This document shows, piece after piece, positions 40,479 through 49,027 of a DNA stretch of 54,803 nt (within the stretch, counting starts at the first letter, position 1; every line of letters starts with the position of its first letter). Below the pieces are notes generated by a model. It ran no database searches and was not told the DNA's origin. It worked only from the letters and a program-made list of their open reading frames with translations. Both the position numbers and the translations under genes were made by a program. Source of the DNA: JBHELG01 sp046263195 (lineage in GTDB: Bacteria > Actinomycetota > Nitriliruptoria > Nitriliruptorales > JAHWKO01); contig JBHELG010000096.1 of the NCBI GenBank assembly GCA_046263195.1, positions 1-54,803 on the forward strand, written 5' to 3'.

Positions 40479-42548
40479 TCAGGTAGAAGCACCACCGCTG
40501 CCTTCCTTACTGCTGAGGCGTGTCCTCATCCAGTTGATGATTCCGCCTTCGAGTAGCACGTCGACCTGACGCGGAGAGAGGTCGTGACGCACGGTGATCG
40601 TCCTGTTGCGACTGGAGATGTGCATGTCGAGTTCGGGTCCGCTCTGGATGGCCTTCCTCAAAGCGACGAGCCGCAGCACGTCACCCTCTTCAATCGCGTC
40701 GTAGTCGGTCACGTCGACGAACGAGAGTGGGAGCACACCAAAATTGACGAGGTTCTGCCAATGGATGCGAGCGAAGGCCTGGGCCAGCACGACGCGCAAT
40801 CCGAGGTAACGCGGCGCGAGTGCGGCATGCTCGCGACTGGAACCCTGTCCGTAATTTTTGCCCCCGACGATCACATGTCCCCCCTGCTCTCGAACCTCCA
40901 GAGCTCGGTCGTGGTACGTGTCGTCGACGAGATCGAAGGCGAACCGGCTGATCTGTGGGATGTTGCTGCGGTATGGCAGGACGCGGGTACCCGCAGGCAG
41001 GATCTCATCGGTTGAGAGGTCGTCACCAACCTTGAGCAGGACCGGGATCTCGAGGGACTCCGGGAGTGGGTCCACGGTGGGGATCGGTGCGATGTTCGGC
41101 CCCTTTCGGAGCTCGACTTCGCGCGCCTCCTCCAGCGGAGGCGGTGGCAGCAGCATGTCCTTGTTGAGGATGATCTCATCGGGCTCCGCGATCCCGGGGT
41201 AGTTGACCGCGAACAGCCGCTCCAGCTCGCGAGGATCGGTGACGACTCCGGTGATCGCGGAAGCGGTCGCTGTCTCGGGACTGCAGAGGTAGACCTGGTC
41301 CTCCCGTGTCCCGGAACGTCCGGGAAAGTTGCGTGGGACGGTGCGCAGGCTGATCTCGTCCGTGGCTGGTGCCTGCCCCATCCCGATGCAGCCATTGCAA
41401 CCAGCCTGGTGGAGGCGTGCTCCCGCATGGAGGAGGCTGAGTAGGTGCCCACGCGCGGCGAGATTCTCCAGCATCTGCCGCGATGTCGGGTTGACGTCCA
41501 GGGATACCCGGGGATGCACCTGTCTTCCGACGGTCTCCAGGATCTGGGCCGGTACGGCGAAGTCCCTGTAGCCGGGGTTGGCGGACGAGCCGATGTAGGC
41601 CTGAGCGATCGGACGTCCTGCGACCTCGGCGACCGGCACGACATTCCCCGGGCTGCTTGGCAAGGCTACGAGGGGCTCGAGCCGGGAGAGGTCGATCTCC
41701 TCGAATTTGTCGTAGGTGGCGTCCTCCTCCGCCCTCAATTCCGTCCAATCCTCCTGGCGCCCATTGCGGCGCATGAAGTTACGGACTTCGGCGTCGGAGG
41801 GGAACACCGACGTTGTGGCGCCAAGCTCCGTACCCATGTTGCAGATGACATGTCGGTCCATGCATGAGAGCGACCTGAGTCCAGGCCCGTGATACTCGAT
41901 GATCTTGCCCACTGCCCCGTCAACTCCGTGTCGACGCAGCATCTCCAGCACGATGTCCTTCGCTGACACCCAGTCAGGCAGCTCACCGACCAGCCTGACC
42001 CCCCACACATCGGGCATCCTGATGCGCAAAGGCTCGCCTGCCATCGCGAGTGCGACATCGATGCCGCCCGCACCGATGGCCAGCATGCCGATCGCCCCAG
42101 CAGCCGGCGTGTGGCTGTCAGAGCCGACCATCGTCTGGCCCGGCTTGCCGAAGCGCTCCTGATGCAAGGGATGAGAGACGCCGTTGCCAGGCCGGCTGTA
42201 CCACAAACCGAAGCGCTCGCACGCACTCTTCAAGAAGAGGTGATCGTCCGGGTTCTTGTGGTCCTCCTGGATGATGTTGTGGTCGATGTATTGCGCTGAC
42301 AGCTCGGTTCTCACCCGTTCGAGGCCCATCGCTTCGATTTCGAGCATCACGAGAGTGCCGGTGGCGTCCTGCGTCAAGGTCTGATCGATCCTGATGCCGA
42401 TGGGGGTACCAGGCTCCATGGTCCCTTCGACGAGGTGCTCCTTGATGATCTTGCGCGAAAGGTTCAGGCCCACATGGTCCTCCGGGTCTTGCTGCCCGAG
42501 ACGGACCATGTCGTTTTTCTGGACCGTCCAGGAGGACAGCGTCGCCAT
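40479..42548 (-). CDS. acn: Aconitate hydratase (short, mitochondrial-like type)
   Basis: The product is 689 residues and isomerises citrate to isocitrate in the TCA cycle. The domains follow the aconitase order: N-terminal domains with MVGSDSHTPAAGAIGMLAIG, the 4Fe-4S cysteines in AGCNGCIGMGQ and an earlier Cys in HVICNMGTELGATTS, and the swivelling C-terminal domain with GGKNYGQGSSREHAAL. At 689 residues it is much shorter than the AcnA/IRP1 type (about 900) usual in actinobacteria, and closer to the aconitase group of other phyla and mitochondria. It converges with the preceding gene and is followed by the nfo start region upstream at 42581. Confidence 0.93.
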   Translation of the reverse strand: MATLSSWTVQKNDMVRLGQQDPEDHVGLNLSRKIIKEHLVEGTMEPGTPIGIRIDQTLTQDATGTLVMLEIEAMGLERVRTELSAQYIDHNIIQEDHKNPDDHLFLKSACERFGLWYSRPGNGVSHPLHQERFGKPGQTMVGSDSHTPAAGAIGMLAIGAGGIDVALAMAGEPLRIRMPDVWGVRLVGELPDWVSAKDIVLEMLRRHGVDGAVGKIIEYHGPGLRSLSCMDRHVICNMGTELGATTSVFPSDAEVRNFMRRNGRQEDWTELRAEEDATYDKFEEIDLSRLEPLVALPSSPGNVVPVAEVAGRPIAQAYIGSSANPGYRDFAVPAQILETVGRQVHPRVSLDVNPTSRQMLENLAARGHLLSLLHAGARLHQAGCNGCIGMGQAPATDEISLRTVPRNFPGRSGTREDQVYLCSPETATASAITGVVTDPRELERLFAVNYPGIAEPDEIILNKDMLLPPPPLEEAREVELRKGPNIAPIPTVDPLPESLEIPVLLKVGDDLSTDEILPAGTRVLPYRSNIPQISRFAFDLVDDTYHDRALEVREQGGHVIVGGKNYGQGSSREHAALAPRYLGLRVVLAQAFARIHWQNLVNFGVLPLSFVDVTDYDAIEEGDVLRLVALRKAIQSGPELDMHISSRNRTITVRHDLSPRQVDVLLEGGIINWMRTRLSSKEGSGGAST

Positions 42549-42580
42549 TCCTCACCGCCGCTAGCGGGTGCCGCTCGGGA

Positions 42581-43345
42581 TCACAGCCGTTCGCGTATCC
42601 ATGCGATGTCCGCGGCCTGCTCTTCGGCCCCACCTGGGGTTTCGACGATTACCGGCGCACCGGCCTCGCGGACGACCGCAAGTAGTGCCTCGGGATCGAT
42701 CCGACCTTTGCCGAGGTTTTCGTGGCGGTCGCGGCCGGACCCCGCCGAATCCTTCGAATCGTTGCAATGCACCAGGTCGATGCGACCGACGATCGCCGTC
42801 AGCCGAGCCGCGGCCCCGACGAGCGCTTCACCGGCTGAGTGGGCGTGGCACGTGTCGAAACAGAATCCCAAGGGGACGTCGACGCCGTCGATGGCCTCCC
42901 AGAGGCGGGCGAGCACATCGAATTCGCGGCACATGGCGTTCACGCCGCCGGCGGTGTTCTCGATGAGGACGGGGACCTCAGTCTCGAGTTGCTCGAGCCC
43001 TCTGCGCCAACGTCGAAAGCCGTGGGAGGGATCCTCGTCTTTGTCACAATAGCCGCCGTGGACGACGACCCCGGCAGCGCCCAGGGACACGGCCAGGTTG
43101 CACGTGCGCTGTAGGAGCTGACGTGAGGGATGTCGCACGCGAGTGTTGCCGGCCGAGATGTTTATGAGATAGGGGGCGTGGATGTAGATGTGGACAGCGG
43201 ATGATCGCAACTCCTCGGTATCGGGTCGGTCGGCTGGCAGCCGCCATCCTTGCGGGTTGCTCAGGAAGAACTGAACGATGTCGGCTCCCCGCGCGGCGGC
43301 TTCGGCGAGGGGATTCTTGTTCGAGACGTGGGCTCCGATACGCAT
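42581..43345 (-). CDS. nfo: Endonuclease IV (AP endonuclease)
   Basis: The product is 254 residues. The TIM-barrel metal ligands are visible: VVVHGGY, VLIENTAGG, CFDTCHAHSAG, LVHCNDSKDSAGSGRDRHEN and VIVETPGG. These form the tri-zinc site of the Nfo family, which nicks DNA 5' of abasic sites during base-excision repair. It opens with MRIGAHVSNKNPLAEAA. It precedes acn on the same strand with 32 bp between, so both may share the promoter in the 43346-43449 gap. Confidence 0.95.
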   Translation of the reverse strand: MRIGAHVSNKNPLAEAAARGADIVQFFLSNPQGWRLPADRPDTEELRSSAVHIYIHAPYLINISAGNTRVRHPSRQLLQRTCNLAVSLGAAGVVVHGGYCDKDEDPSHGFRRWRRGLEQLETEVPVLIENTAGGVNAMCREFDVLARLWEAIDGVDVPLGFCFDTCHAHSAGEALVGAAARLTAIVGRIDLVHCNDSKDSAGSGRDRHENLGKGRIDPEALLAVVREAGAPVIVETPGGAEEQAADIAWIRERL

Positions 43346-43449
43346 GCATCCACCCTACCGGGGTCATGGGAGTACTCAGGGACCTGACAAGCTGCCCGGG
43401 CCTTTCGCACCACCGCATGTAGAAGCTAAAGCTAAACCTCAGGGTCAAC

Positions 43450-44310
43450 CTAGTGGCCGCCCCCAGTGGCTGACCTGATGAGTATGCTCCCGTCTTCCAC
43501 ACGGGTTTCGTATGCCGGCTGAGGAATGGTTGCCGGCCCGTGCACCAATTCCCCGTCCTCGAGCCGGAAGGTGCTGCCGTGCCAAGGACAGATGATGCAT
43601 CCGTCTTCGAGTGTGCCCTCGTGGAGAGGCCCACCAGCGTGACCACAGCGGCCAGCCAGAGCATGGACTTGTCCTCGCTGCCGCACGAGGAGAACGCGTG
43701 TGTCGCCTGCCTCGACCGCCACCGGTTCCTGCTCGCGCAGGTCAGCGTCGTCGAGCACCGGGGTCCACTCGTCGACTCCGTCGTGCCAGGCGTTGCGGTT
43801 CACGTTCACACCCTGGGCGTAGGTGAGGTGGCCGCCCAGGTATCCGCCCGCCGCGACTGCGGCGCCTCCAGCGAGGCTCCAAGCGAGGCCTCGTCTTCGT
43901 GCCCCACGCCGCCTGGCAAGGAGAGAGAGGCCATAACACGCGACGGCGGTGACATTGGCCACCGCATGGACGAGCCCGATGCGGCGCTCCTCACCGAGGT
44001 GATCCGACCAGTCGGAGAGGCCAGTGGCGGCGGTCGGTAGGGCGGTGAGCAGGCCCAGGCCAATGAGGACGTCGGCGGCCTGCTGACCTTGCCGGCCGCC
44101 CGCCAAGTCGACCACCAGGGCGCCCGCCCAGGCGCCGATCGGTACGTCCGTGAGCATGGGGTGAACGGGGTGCCCGAGCCAGGTGCCGCTGAGCAGATCC
44201 TTGAGTGGACGCGGGCGAACAGCCCCAGCGATCTTCTTGCTCAGAGGCCTCGCCACTGCGTCGAGCACATCCATGCGCCCCAACTGCTCGACGAGCTCGT
44301 ACAACATCAT
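43450..44310 (-). CDS. DUF2231 membrane protein fused to a Rieske [2Fe-2S] domain
   Basis: The product is 286 residues. Residues about 40-175 form a DUF2231 four-helix membrane domain (GTWLGHPVHPMLTDVPIGAW with the HPVHP motif). Residues about 185-280 form a Rieske domain with CGHAGG and CPWHGSTF, so both Cys-x-His and Cys-x2-His ligand pairs are present. It probably passes electrons at the membrane, but the partner is unknown. The ATG at 44310 (MMLYELVEQ) follows AGGAG; a longer open frame upstream is not coding-like. It is divergent from the DUF1360 gene. Confidence 0.88.
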   Translation of the reverse strand: MMLYELVEQLGRMDVLDAVARPLSKKIAGAVRPRPLKDLLSGTWLGHPVHPMLTDVPIGAWAGALVVDLAGGRQGQQAADVLIGLGLLTALPTAATGLSDWSDHLGEERRIGLVHAVANVTAVACYGLSLLARRRGARRRGLAWSLAGGAAVAAGGYLGGHLTYAQGVNVNRNAWHDGVDEWTPVLDDADLREQEPVAVEAGDTRVLLVRQRGQVHALAGRCGHAGGPLHEGTLEDGCIICPWHGSTFRLEDGELVHGPATIPQPAYETRVEDGSILIRSATGGGH

Positions 44311-44619
44311 CGGCTTCTCCTCTCGGCTGGCGCCACCTCCCGTCCGAAGGATCCCGGGGACAGGAGCGGAGGCGACCTGGGCGGCTGTACCTGATAGAAG
44401 AACATGCCCTCTCCGCTCGCCTGCCGCGAGTCGACCTCCTGACCAGGCGGTCCGGTGGAGCGGGGCACGACAAGGAACGGCGGGGCGAGGAGCGCCCCGT
44501 TTCGGGCAGCAACGGTGGGCCCTGCGGCCCAGAACTGGGTGCGGTATCGAGCCCGCGACGTTCGGACGGGCTGGGCTCGGGCCTCTTGCGTCCCTTTGCG
44601 GTTGGCTGCATACGAGGAC
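44311..44619. other. 309-bp divergent intergenic region
   Basis: It separates the Rieske fusion gene (minus) and the DUF1360 gene (plus). It holds a 7-bp hairpin followed by TTT (44481-44502) and a second small hairpin, GGGCC-CTGC-GGCCC, shortly after. Plus-strand frames through it are Arg/Ala-rich and unlikely to be coding. Confidence 0.45.
44481..44502 (+). terminator. Terminator-like hairpin in the divergent region
   Basis: CGGGGCG and CGCCCCG form a perfect 7-bp stem with loop AGGAG, directly followed by TTT. No gene ends immediately upstream on the plus strand, so it may end a short leader transcript or belong to regulation of the DUF1360 gene. Confidence 0.4.
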
Positions 44620-45147
44620 ATGGAGGAGCCGGTGACCGGGCTGGTACGGCAGGTCGACCGCAAGGTCGAAGAGGTCGAATCCGCCTACGCCCCGGGGGAG
44701 GACCGCCCACTGCGGTCCTACACGGCCATGATGGCGGCCTATGTGACCCTGGTGGGAGGGGTCAGCACGTATCTGGACCGCACGGGACGGCTGCCCGAAC
44801 GCCTCGACTTCAGGGACCTGGTCCTGGCGGCCGTAGCGACGCACAAGATCAGTCGAACCGTCTCCAAGGCACCGATAACGAGTCCCCTGCGCGCGCCCTT
44901 CACGCGTTACAAGGGCGTCTCGGGGCCTTCGCAATTGGAGGAGGAGGTCCGTGGGGAAGGCGCCCGGCAGGCCTTCGGGGAGTTCATCGCCTGCCCGTTC
45001 TGCCTGTCCCAGTGGGCGGCGACGAGCTTCATCTTCGGTCTGGTCCTGGCACCGCGCGCCACGCGCCTCATCACCGCGATCTTTGCGACCGTTGCTGTGT
45101 CCGACCTGCTGCAGTTCGCGTACGCACGCGCCCAGAAAGCGGCGTGA
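44620..45147 (+). CDS. DUF1360 family membrane protein
   Basis: The product is 175 residues. Membrane segments are at about 25-45 (SYTAMMAAYVTLVGGVSTYL) and in the C-terminal third. Conserved family features include DLVLAAVATHKISRTVSKAP, TSPLRAPFTRYKG and the CPFCLSQW motif with a Cys pair. The biochemical role of the family is unknown; members are often near sporulation or stress genes in Firmicutes and actinobacteria. ATG 44620 has GAGG close upstream. The longer upstream frame looks non-coding. Confidence 0.82.
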   Translation: MEEPVTGLVRQVDRKVEEVESAYAPGEDRPLRSYTAMMAAYVTLVGGVSTYLDRTGRLPERLDFRDLVLAAVATHKISRTVSKAPITSPLRAPFTRYKGVSGPSQLEEEVRGEGARQAFGEFIACPFCLSQWAATSFIFGLVLAPRATRLITAIFATVAVSDLLQFAYARAQKAA

Positions 45148-45231
45148 GCCACCGGCCCCAGCAGTCGCCCTTTCCTCCGTCAGACCAAGGATCGTCTGAC
45201 TAGCGCACCCGCGTGGGCCTGGCGTGGCTCC

Positions 45232-45726
45232 TCATGCAGTGGCGGTGCGACGAGCGGGCCTGGCGCCCCTGCCTCTCGCAAACAGGGCGAAGAGGGCGAT
45301 GACCGTCCACAGTGTGTGCAGGATGTTGCCCTCGAGGTCGAATCCCATCTCGAGCCCCATGCCCTTGACGATGTGCATCGCCGGGTCTGCGCCGGCCATG
45401 ACCCAACCGAAGACTGCCAGGAAGGCGAACACGACGAGGGTGATGGCCCACCACAGCCGGGACAGCCCGGCACTGGCGCTCATGAGGAGGCCGAGGACCC
45501 CTATGCCGAGGTGGCCAGCCGCGTGCATCCAGTCAGTGGCGATGAACCCCAACCAGTTGCCGTGATGGATGTTGATCAGTCCGTCCTGATTTCCCGTCAC
45601 GAGTGGCCCGGCGAAGAGACCGAGCCCTATGACGGCATTGACGAGCGCAAAGACGAGAGCACTTTTCTGGACGGGTGTAAACCCGCGACGTCCGGCGGCC
45701 CTGCCTTCCTGCATCCTTCTTGCCAT
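45232..45726 (-). CDS. DUF4383-like four-TM membrane protein
   Basis: The product is 164 residues with four hydrophobic segments (starting with SALVFALVNAVIGLGLFAGP). The motif INIHHGNWLGFIATDWMHAA, with HHGNW and WMHAAGHLGIG, resembles DUF4383-type proteins with paired histidines facing the membrane. The function is unknown. ATG 45726 is preceded by AAGGAAGGG. It is divergent from gcvPA. Confidence 0.75.
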   Translation of the reverse strand: MARRMQEGRAAGRRGFTPVQKSALVFALVNAVIGLGLFAGPLVTGNQDGLINIHHGNWLGFIATDWMHAAGHLGIGVLGLLMSASAGLSRLWWAITLVVFAFLAVFGWVMAGADPAMHIVKGMGLEMGFDLEGNILHTLWTVIALFALFARGRGARPARRTATA

Positions 45727-45806
45727 GGCCCTTCCTTTCCCCCGGGGCACGTCGCTCCTCGGTCGGGGGTACTTCCTGTGACGAGGCGAGGAAGCACGGC
45801 GCGACA

Positions 45807-45819
45807 ACGACATTGTCGT
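45807..45819. promoter_or_regulatory. Palindrome in the DUF4383 / gcvPA divergent region
   Basis: ACGACA-T-TGTCGT is a perfect 13-bp palindrome with a one-base centre, about 80 bp upstream of the minus-strand ATG and 155 bp upstream of the gcvPA GTG. It has the size of a dimeric repressor half-site pair. No binding protein can be named. Confidence 0.3.
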
Positions 45820-45975
45820 CGATGCGGCAAGAAGACCGCGATGTCCGGCCCCTCCCGTGGGGCAGGCGGGGTCGTTTCTGCCCGGCACGATCGCGGGGCC
45901 CGAGACGTGCTGCCGCTAGCCTCCATCTCGTGTCGACCACTCGGCCGGGTCGAGGGCTGGGATGAGGAGGCTTCT

Positions 45976-47307
45976 GTGCAGTTCGCACCGCACACTGTCG
46001 AGGACATCGCGCGCATGCTCGCCAGGCTCGGCCTGACTTCGGTCGACGACCTGTTCGTCCACATTCCCGAGTCGATCCGGGCCGGCGCCACCGACCTCCC
46101 GCTGGGGCTTTCGGAGGAGGAGGTCGTGAGGCGGATGAGCGCCCTGGCCGCGCGCAACAACCACGACCTGATCTGCTTCGCCGGTGGGGGAGCCTACGAC
46201 CACTACGTCCCCGCGGTCGTGCCGGCCCTGCTCTCGAGGGGGGAGCTCTACACGAGCTACACGCCCTACCAGCCCGAGGTCAGCCAGGGGGTCCTACAGG
46301 CCCTGTTCGAGTACCAGACCGTCATCTGTGCCGTGACCGGAATGGAGGTCTCGAACGCTTCCCTCTACGACGGTGCCTCAGCCGCGGCCGAGGCGGTCAG
46401 CGTCGCCGTCGCGGCGACGGGCCGCGACGCGGTAGTCGTGTCGAACGGAATCTCGCCGGCGTTCCTCGAGGTGGTGCGCACCTACGCCCATCCCCGCAAG
46501 CTGCGGATCGAAACTGCGGAACTCGGTGCCGACGGGCGAACGGTCGTCGCCGATATCGCGGCTGACGCAGCGGCGCTCCTCATCGCCCAGCCGAACCACC
46601 TGGGGGTCGTCGAAGATGTACGAGGCCACGCCGAAGTAGCGCACCGCGCCGGTGCTCGTCTCATCGTGACATTCGACGCCACCGCCGCCGGGCTCCTGCC
46701 TCCACCTGGGGAACAGGGCGCCGACCTCGTTGTAGGTGACGGGTTGCAGCTCGGCAACGGCCTCCACTACGGCGGCCCGTCATTCGGCTTCCTCTCCTGC
46801 CGCCTGGACGACGTCCGCCGCCTGCCGGGCCGCCTCGTTGGTGAAACCGTGGATGCGCGCGGCAACCGCGGCTTCGTCCTCACCTTGCAGGCGAGAGAAC
46901 AGCACATCCGTCGCGAGAGGGCGACCAGCAACATCTGCACGAACCAGACGCTCAACGCACTCGCCGGACTCCTCTACCTCGTCTGGCTCGGGCCGGATGG
47001 TCTTCGCGACCTCGCGACCACCTGCCTGCAGCGCGCCCACGACCTCGCCCGTCGCCTGACCGCCATCGACGGGGTCGACATGGCCGTCGGAGGTCCCTTC
47101 TACAAGGAGTTCGCCCTACGAGTCCCAGGCGATCCCGACGACTTCGTCGCAGCGGTCGCCGACGAGGGCTTCCTCATCGGCCCGGTCGTACGCAGCGGTC
47201 CTGCGACCGGTGCAATCCTCGTTGCTGCGACCGAGCGACGCACCCGGGACGAAGCGGAAGGGCTCGCCCAGGCGTTCACCCGCGTCGCGAAGGAGGTCGT
47301 GAGATGA
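45976..47307 (+). CDS. gcvPA: Glycine dehydrogenase (decarboxylating) subunit 1
   Basis: The product is 443 residues, the N-terminal half of the split P-protein. It opens with QFAPHTVEDIARMLARLGLT, and family blocks are FAGGGAYDHYVPAVVPALLS, TSYTPYQPEVSQGVLQALFE and SLYDGASAAAEAV. It has a PLP-transferase fold but not the PLP lysine, which is on subunit 2. The complex decarboxylates glycine and loads the aminomethyl group on GcvH. The GTG at 45976 is preceded by GAGGAGG. The stop overlaps the gcvPB start (ATGA). Confidence 0.95.
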   Translation: MQFAPHTVEDIARMLARLGLTSVDDLFVHIPESIRAGATDLPLGLSEEEVVRRMSALAARNNHDLICFAGGGAYDHYVPAVVPALLSRGELYTSYTPYQPEVSQGVLQALFEYQTVICAVTGMEVSNASLYDGASAAAEAVSVAVAATGRDAVVVSNGISPAFLEVVRTYAHPRKLRIETAELGADGRTVVADIAADAAALLIAQPNHLGVVEDVRGHAEVAHRAGARLIVTFDATAAGLLPPPGEQGADLVVGDGLQLGNGLHYGGPSFGFLSCRLDDVRRLPGRLVGETVDARGNRGFVLTLQAREQHIRRERATSNICTNQTLNALAGLLYLVWLGPDGLRDLATTCLQRAHDLARRLTAIDGVDMAVGGPFYKEFALRVPGDPDDFVAAVADEGFLIGPVVRSGPATGAILVAATERRTRDEAEGLAQAFTRVAKEVVR

Positions 47308-48842
47308 CACTGCTCATGGGGAATCGGAGCGTCCCCGAACCGCTCGTGTTCGAGCGTTCGCGGCCCGGGCGGCGGGCCAGCACCCTGCCACCTCTCGACG
47401 TGGATACGCGTGCCGCCGAAGAGCTGCTCCCCGACGTCGAGCTGGCCGCGACGCCCCCCGCCCTGCCTGAGCTCAACGAGCGAGAGATCGTCGCGCACTA
47501 CACGCGCCTCTCGCAGCGCAACCACGGCATCGACCTGGGCTACTACCCCCTCGGATCGTGCACGATGAAATACAACCCGAAGCTCGCCGAGCGGGTCGCG
47601 GCGCTGCCTGGCTTCGCCGGTCTGCATCCCGCCACCCCCAACATCCACGCCCAAGGCACGTTGGAGGTGCTGCATCAGCTCGAGCGGTGGGTGTGCGAGC
47701 TGACGGGCATGCGCGCCGCCACCCTGCAGCCATCCGCTGGCGCACAAGGCGAGCTGGTGGGGCTGATGATCATGCGCGCATACCACGAGGGCCGGGGGGA
47801 GGCGCGGCGCAAGGTTGTCATCCCGGACTCGGCACACGGCACGAACCCGGCATCAGTGTCACTTGCAGGCTACGAGACCGTCACCGTTCCCTCGAACTCT
47901 GAGGGTCTAGTAGACGTGCAGGCCTTGGAGGGCCTCGTAGACGAGGACGTGGCCGGGCTCATGCTCACGAACCCCAACACCCTCGGACTGTTCGAGACGA
48001 GTATCGAGCGCATCGCCGACGTGCTACACGGCGCGGGGGGTCTTCTCTACTACGACGGTGCGAATTTCAACGCCATCCTTGGTCGTGTCCGGCCGGGTGA
48101 CATGGGATTCGACATCGTCCACCTCAATGTGCACAAGACTTTCGCGACACCGCACGGGGGCGGCGGTCCGGGCGGAGGGCCGGTAGCCGTCACGGATCGG
48201 CTCGTGCCCTACCTTCCGGGGCCGATCGTCGTGAGGGACGGCGACGGGCCGCTGACCTGGCAGCGGCCGCAAGAGTCGATAGGGCGGGTGCACGGCTGGC
48301 ATGGCAACGTCGGCATCATGGTGCGAGCGCTGGCGTATCTCCTCGCCCATGGCGAGCCCGAGTTGCGACGCAACGCCGAGCTTGCCGTGCTGAACGCGAA
48401 CTACCTCGCGGCGCAGGTACGAGACGTCTACCCGCTCGCGTACCCGGAACCTCCCATGCATGAATTCGTCGTCGTGCCGCCGGACGACCTGCCAGAGGGG
48501 GTCAAAAACGTCGACCTTGCCAAGAGACTCATCGACCTGGGCTTCCACCCTCCCACGGTGTCGTTCCCCCTCATCGTGCCGAACTGTTTCATGGTCGAGC
48601 CGACCGAAACGGAGACGCCGGAGACTCTCGACGCCTTCGCGTCCGCGCTGCTCGAAGCAGCCGACGACGCGCGAAGGGACCCCGGGACGGTTCGTGAAGC
48701 ACCCAGGACGACGCCGACCGCCCGGCTCGACGAGGCGAGCGCGGCCCGGCAACTCCGTCCGCGCTGGATGCCGCGGCAACCTGGGGGTGTCCTCGACGCG
48801 GGCGATGCCCGTGCCGGGTCACGCCGCAACGCGCCGGGTTAG
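47304..48842 (+). CDS. gcvPB: Glycine dehydrogenase (decarboxylating) subunit 2
   Basis: The product is 512 residues. The PLP lysine lies in HLNVHKTFATPHGGGGPGGG, with the other key block LGYYPLGSCTMKYNPK and substrate-site LQPSAGAQGELVGLM. It forms the catalytic half of the two-subunit P-protein with GcvPA. The C-terminal 40 residues are Arg/Pro-rich and extend past the usual family end. Most described actinobacteria (including Rv1832) have a single-chain GcvP, so the split form is notable. Confidence 0.95.
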   Translation: MTLLMGNRSVPEPLVFERSRPGRRASTLPPLDVDTRAAEELLPDVELAATPPALPELNEREIVAHYTRLSQRNHGIDLGYYPLGSCTMKYNPKLAERVAALPGFAGLHPATPNIHAQGTLEVLHQLERWVCELTGMRAATLQPSAGAQGELVGLMIMRAYHEGRGEARRKVVIPDSAHGTNPASVSLAGYETVTVPSNSEGLVDVQALEGLVDEDVAGLMLTNPNTLGLFETSIERIADVLHGAGGLLYYDGANFNAILGRVRPGDMGFDIVHLNVHKTFATPHGGGGPGGGPVAVTDRLVPYLPGPIVVRDGDGPLTWQRPQESIGRVHGWHGNVGIMVRALAYLLAHGEPELRRNAELAVLNANYLAAQVRDVYPLAYPEPPMHEFVVVPPDDLPEGVKNVDLAKRLIDLGFHPPTVSFPLIVPNCFMVEPTETETPETLDAFASALLEAADDARRDPGTVREAPRTTPTARLDEASAARQLRPRWMPRQPGGVLDAGDARAGSRRNAPG

Positions 48843-49027
48843 CAGCATTCCCCGTCTGGGATTCGGAGTCTTGGCAAAGGTATGACGATCGCCAGGCTGC
48901 TCGCTCGGTGAGACACTAGGGTTGGACTACGGGCAGCGGGACAGCCCGAGCCCTGGTCGCGCAGCACCCTTGCAACCCCGTACCGCATCCTGGCGCCCCC
49001 ACGGCGCCTTCTCGGCAAGGAGTCCGC

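Noticed and set aside
43346..43449. MerR-type promoter with long spacer before nfo on the minus strand
   Set aside because: A TTGACC-like box is present but no credible -10 stands at a fitting distance.
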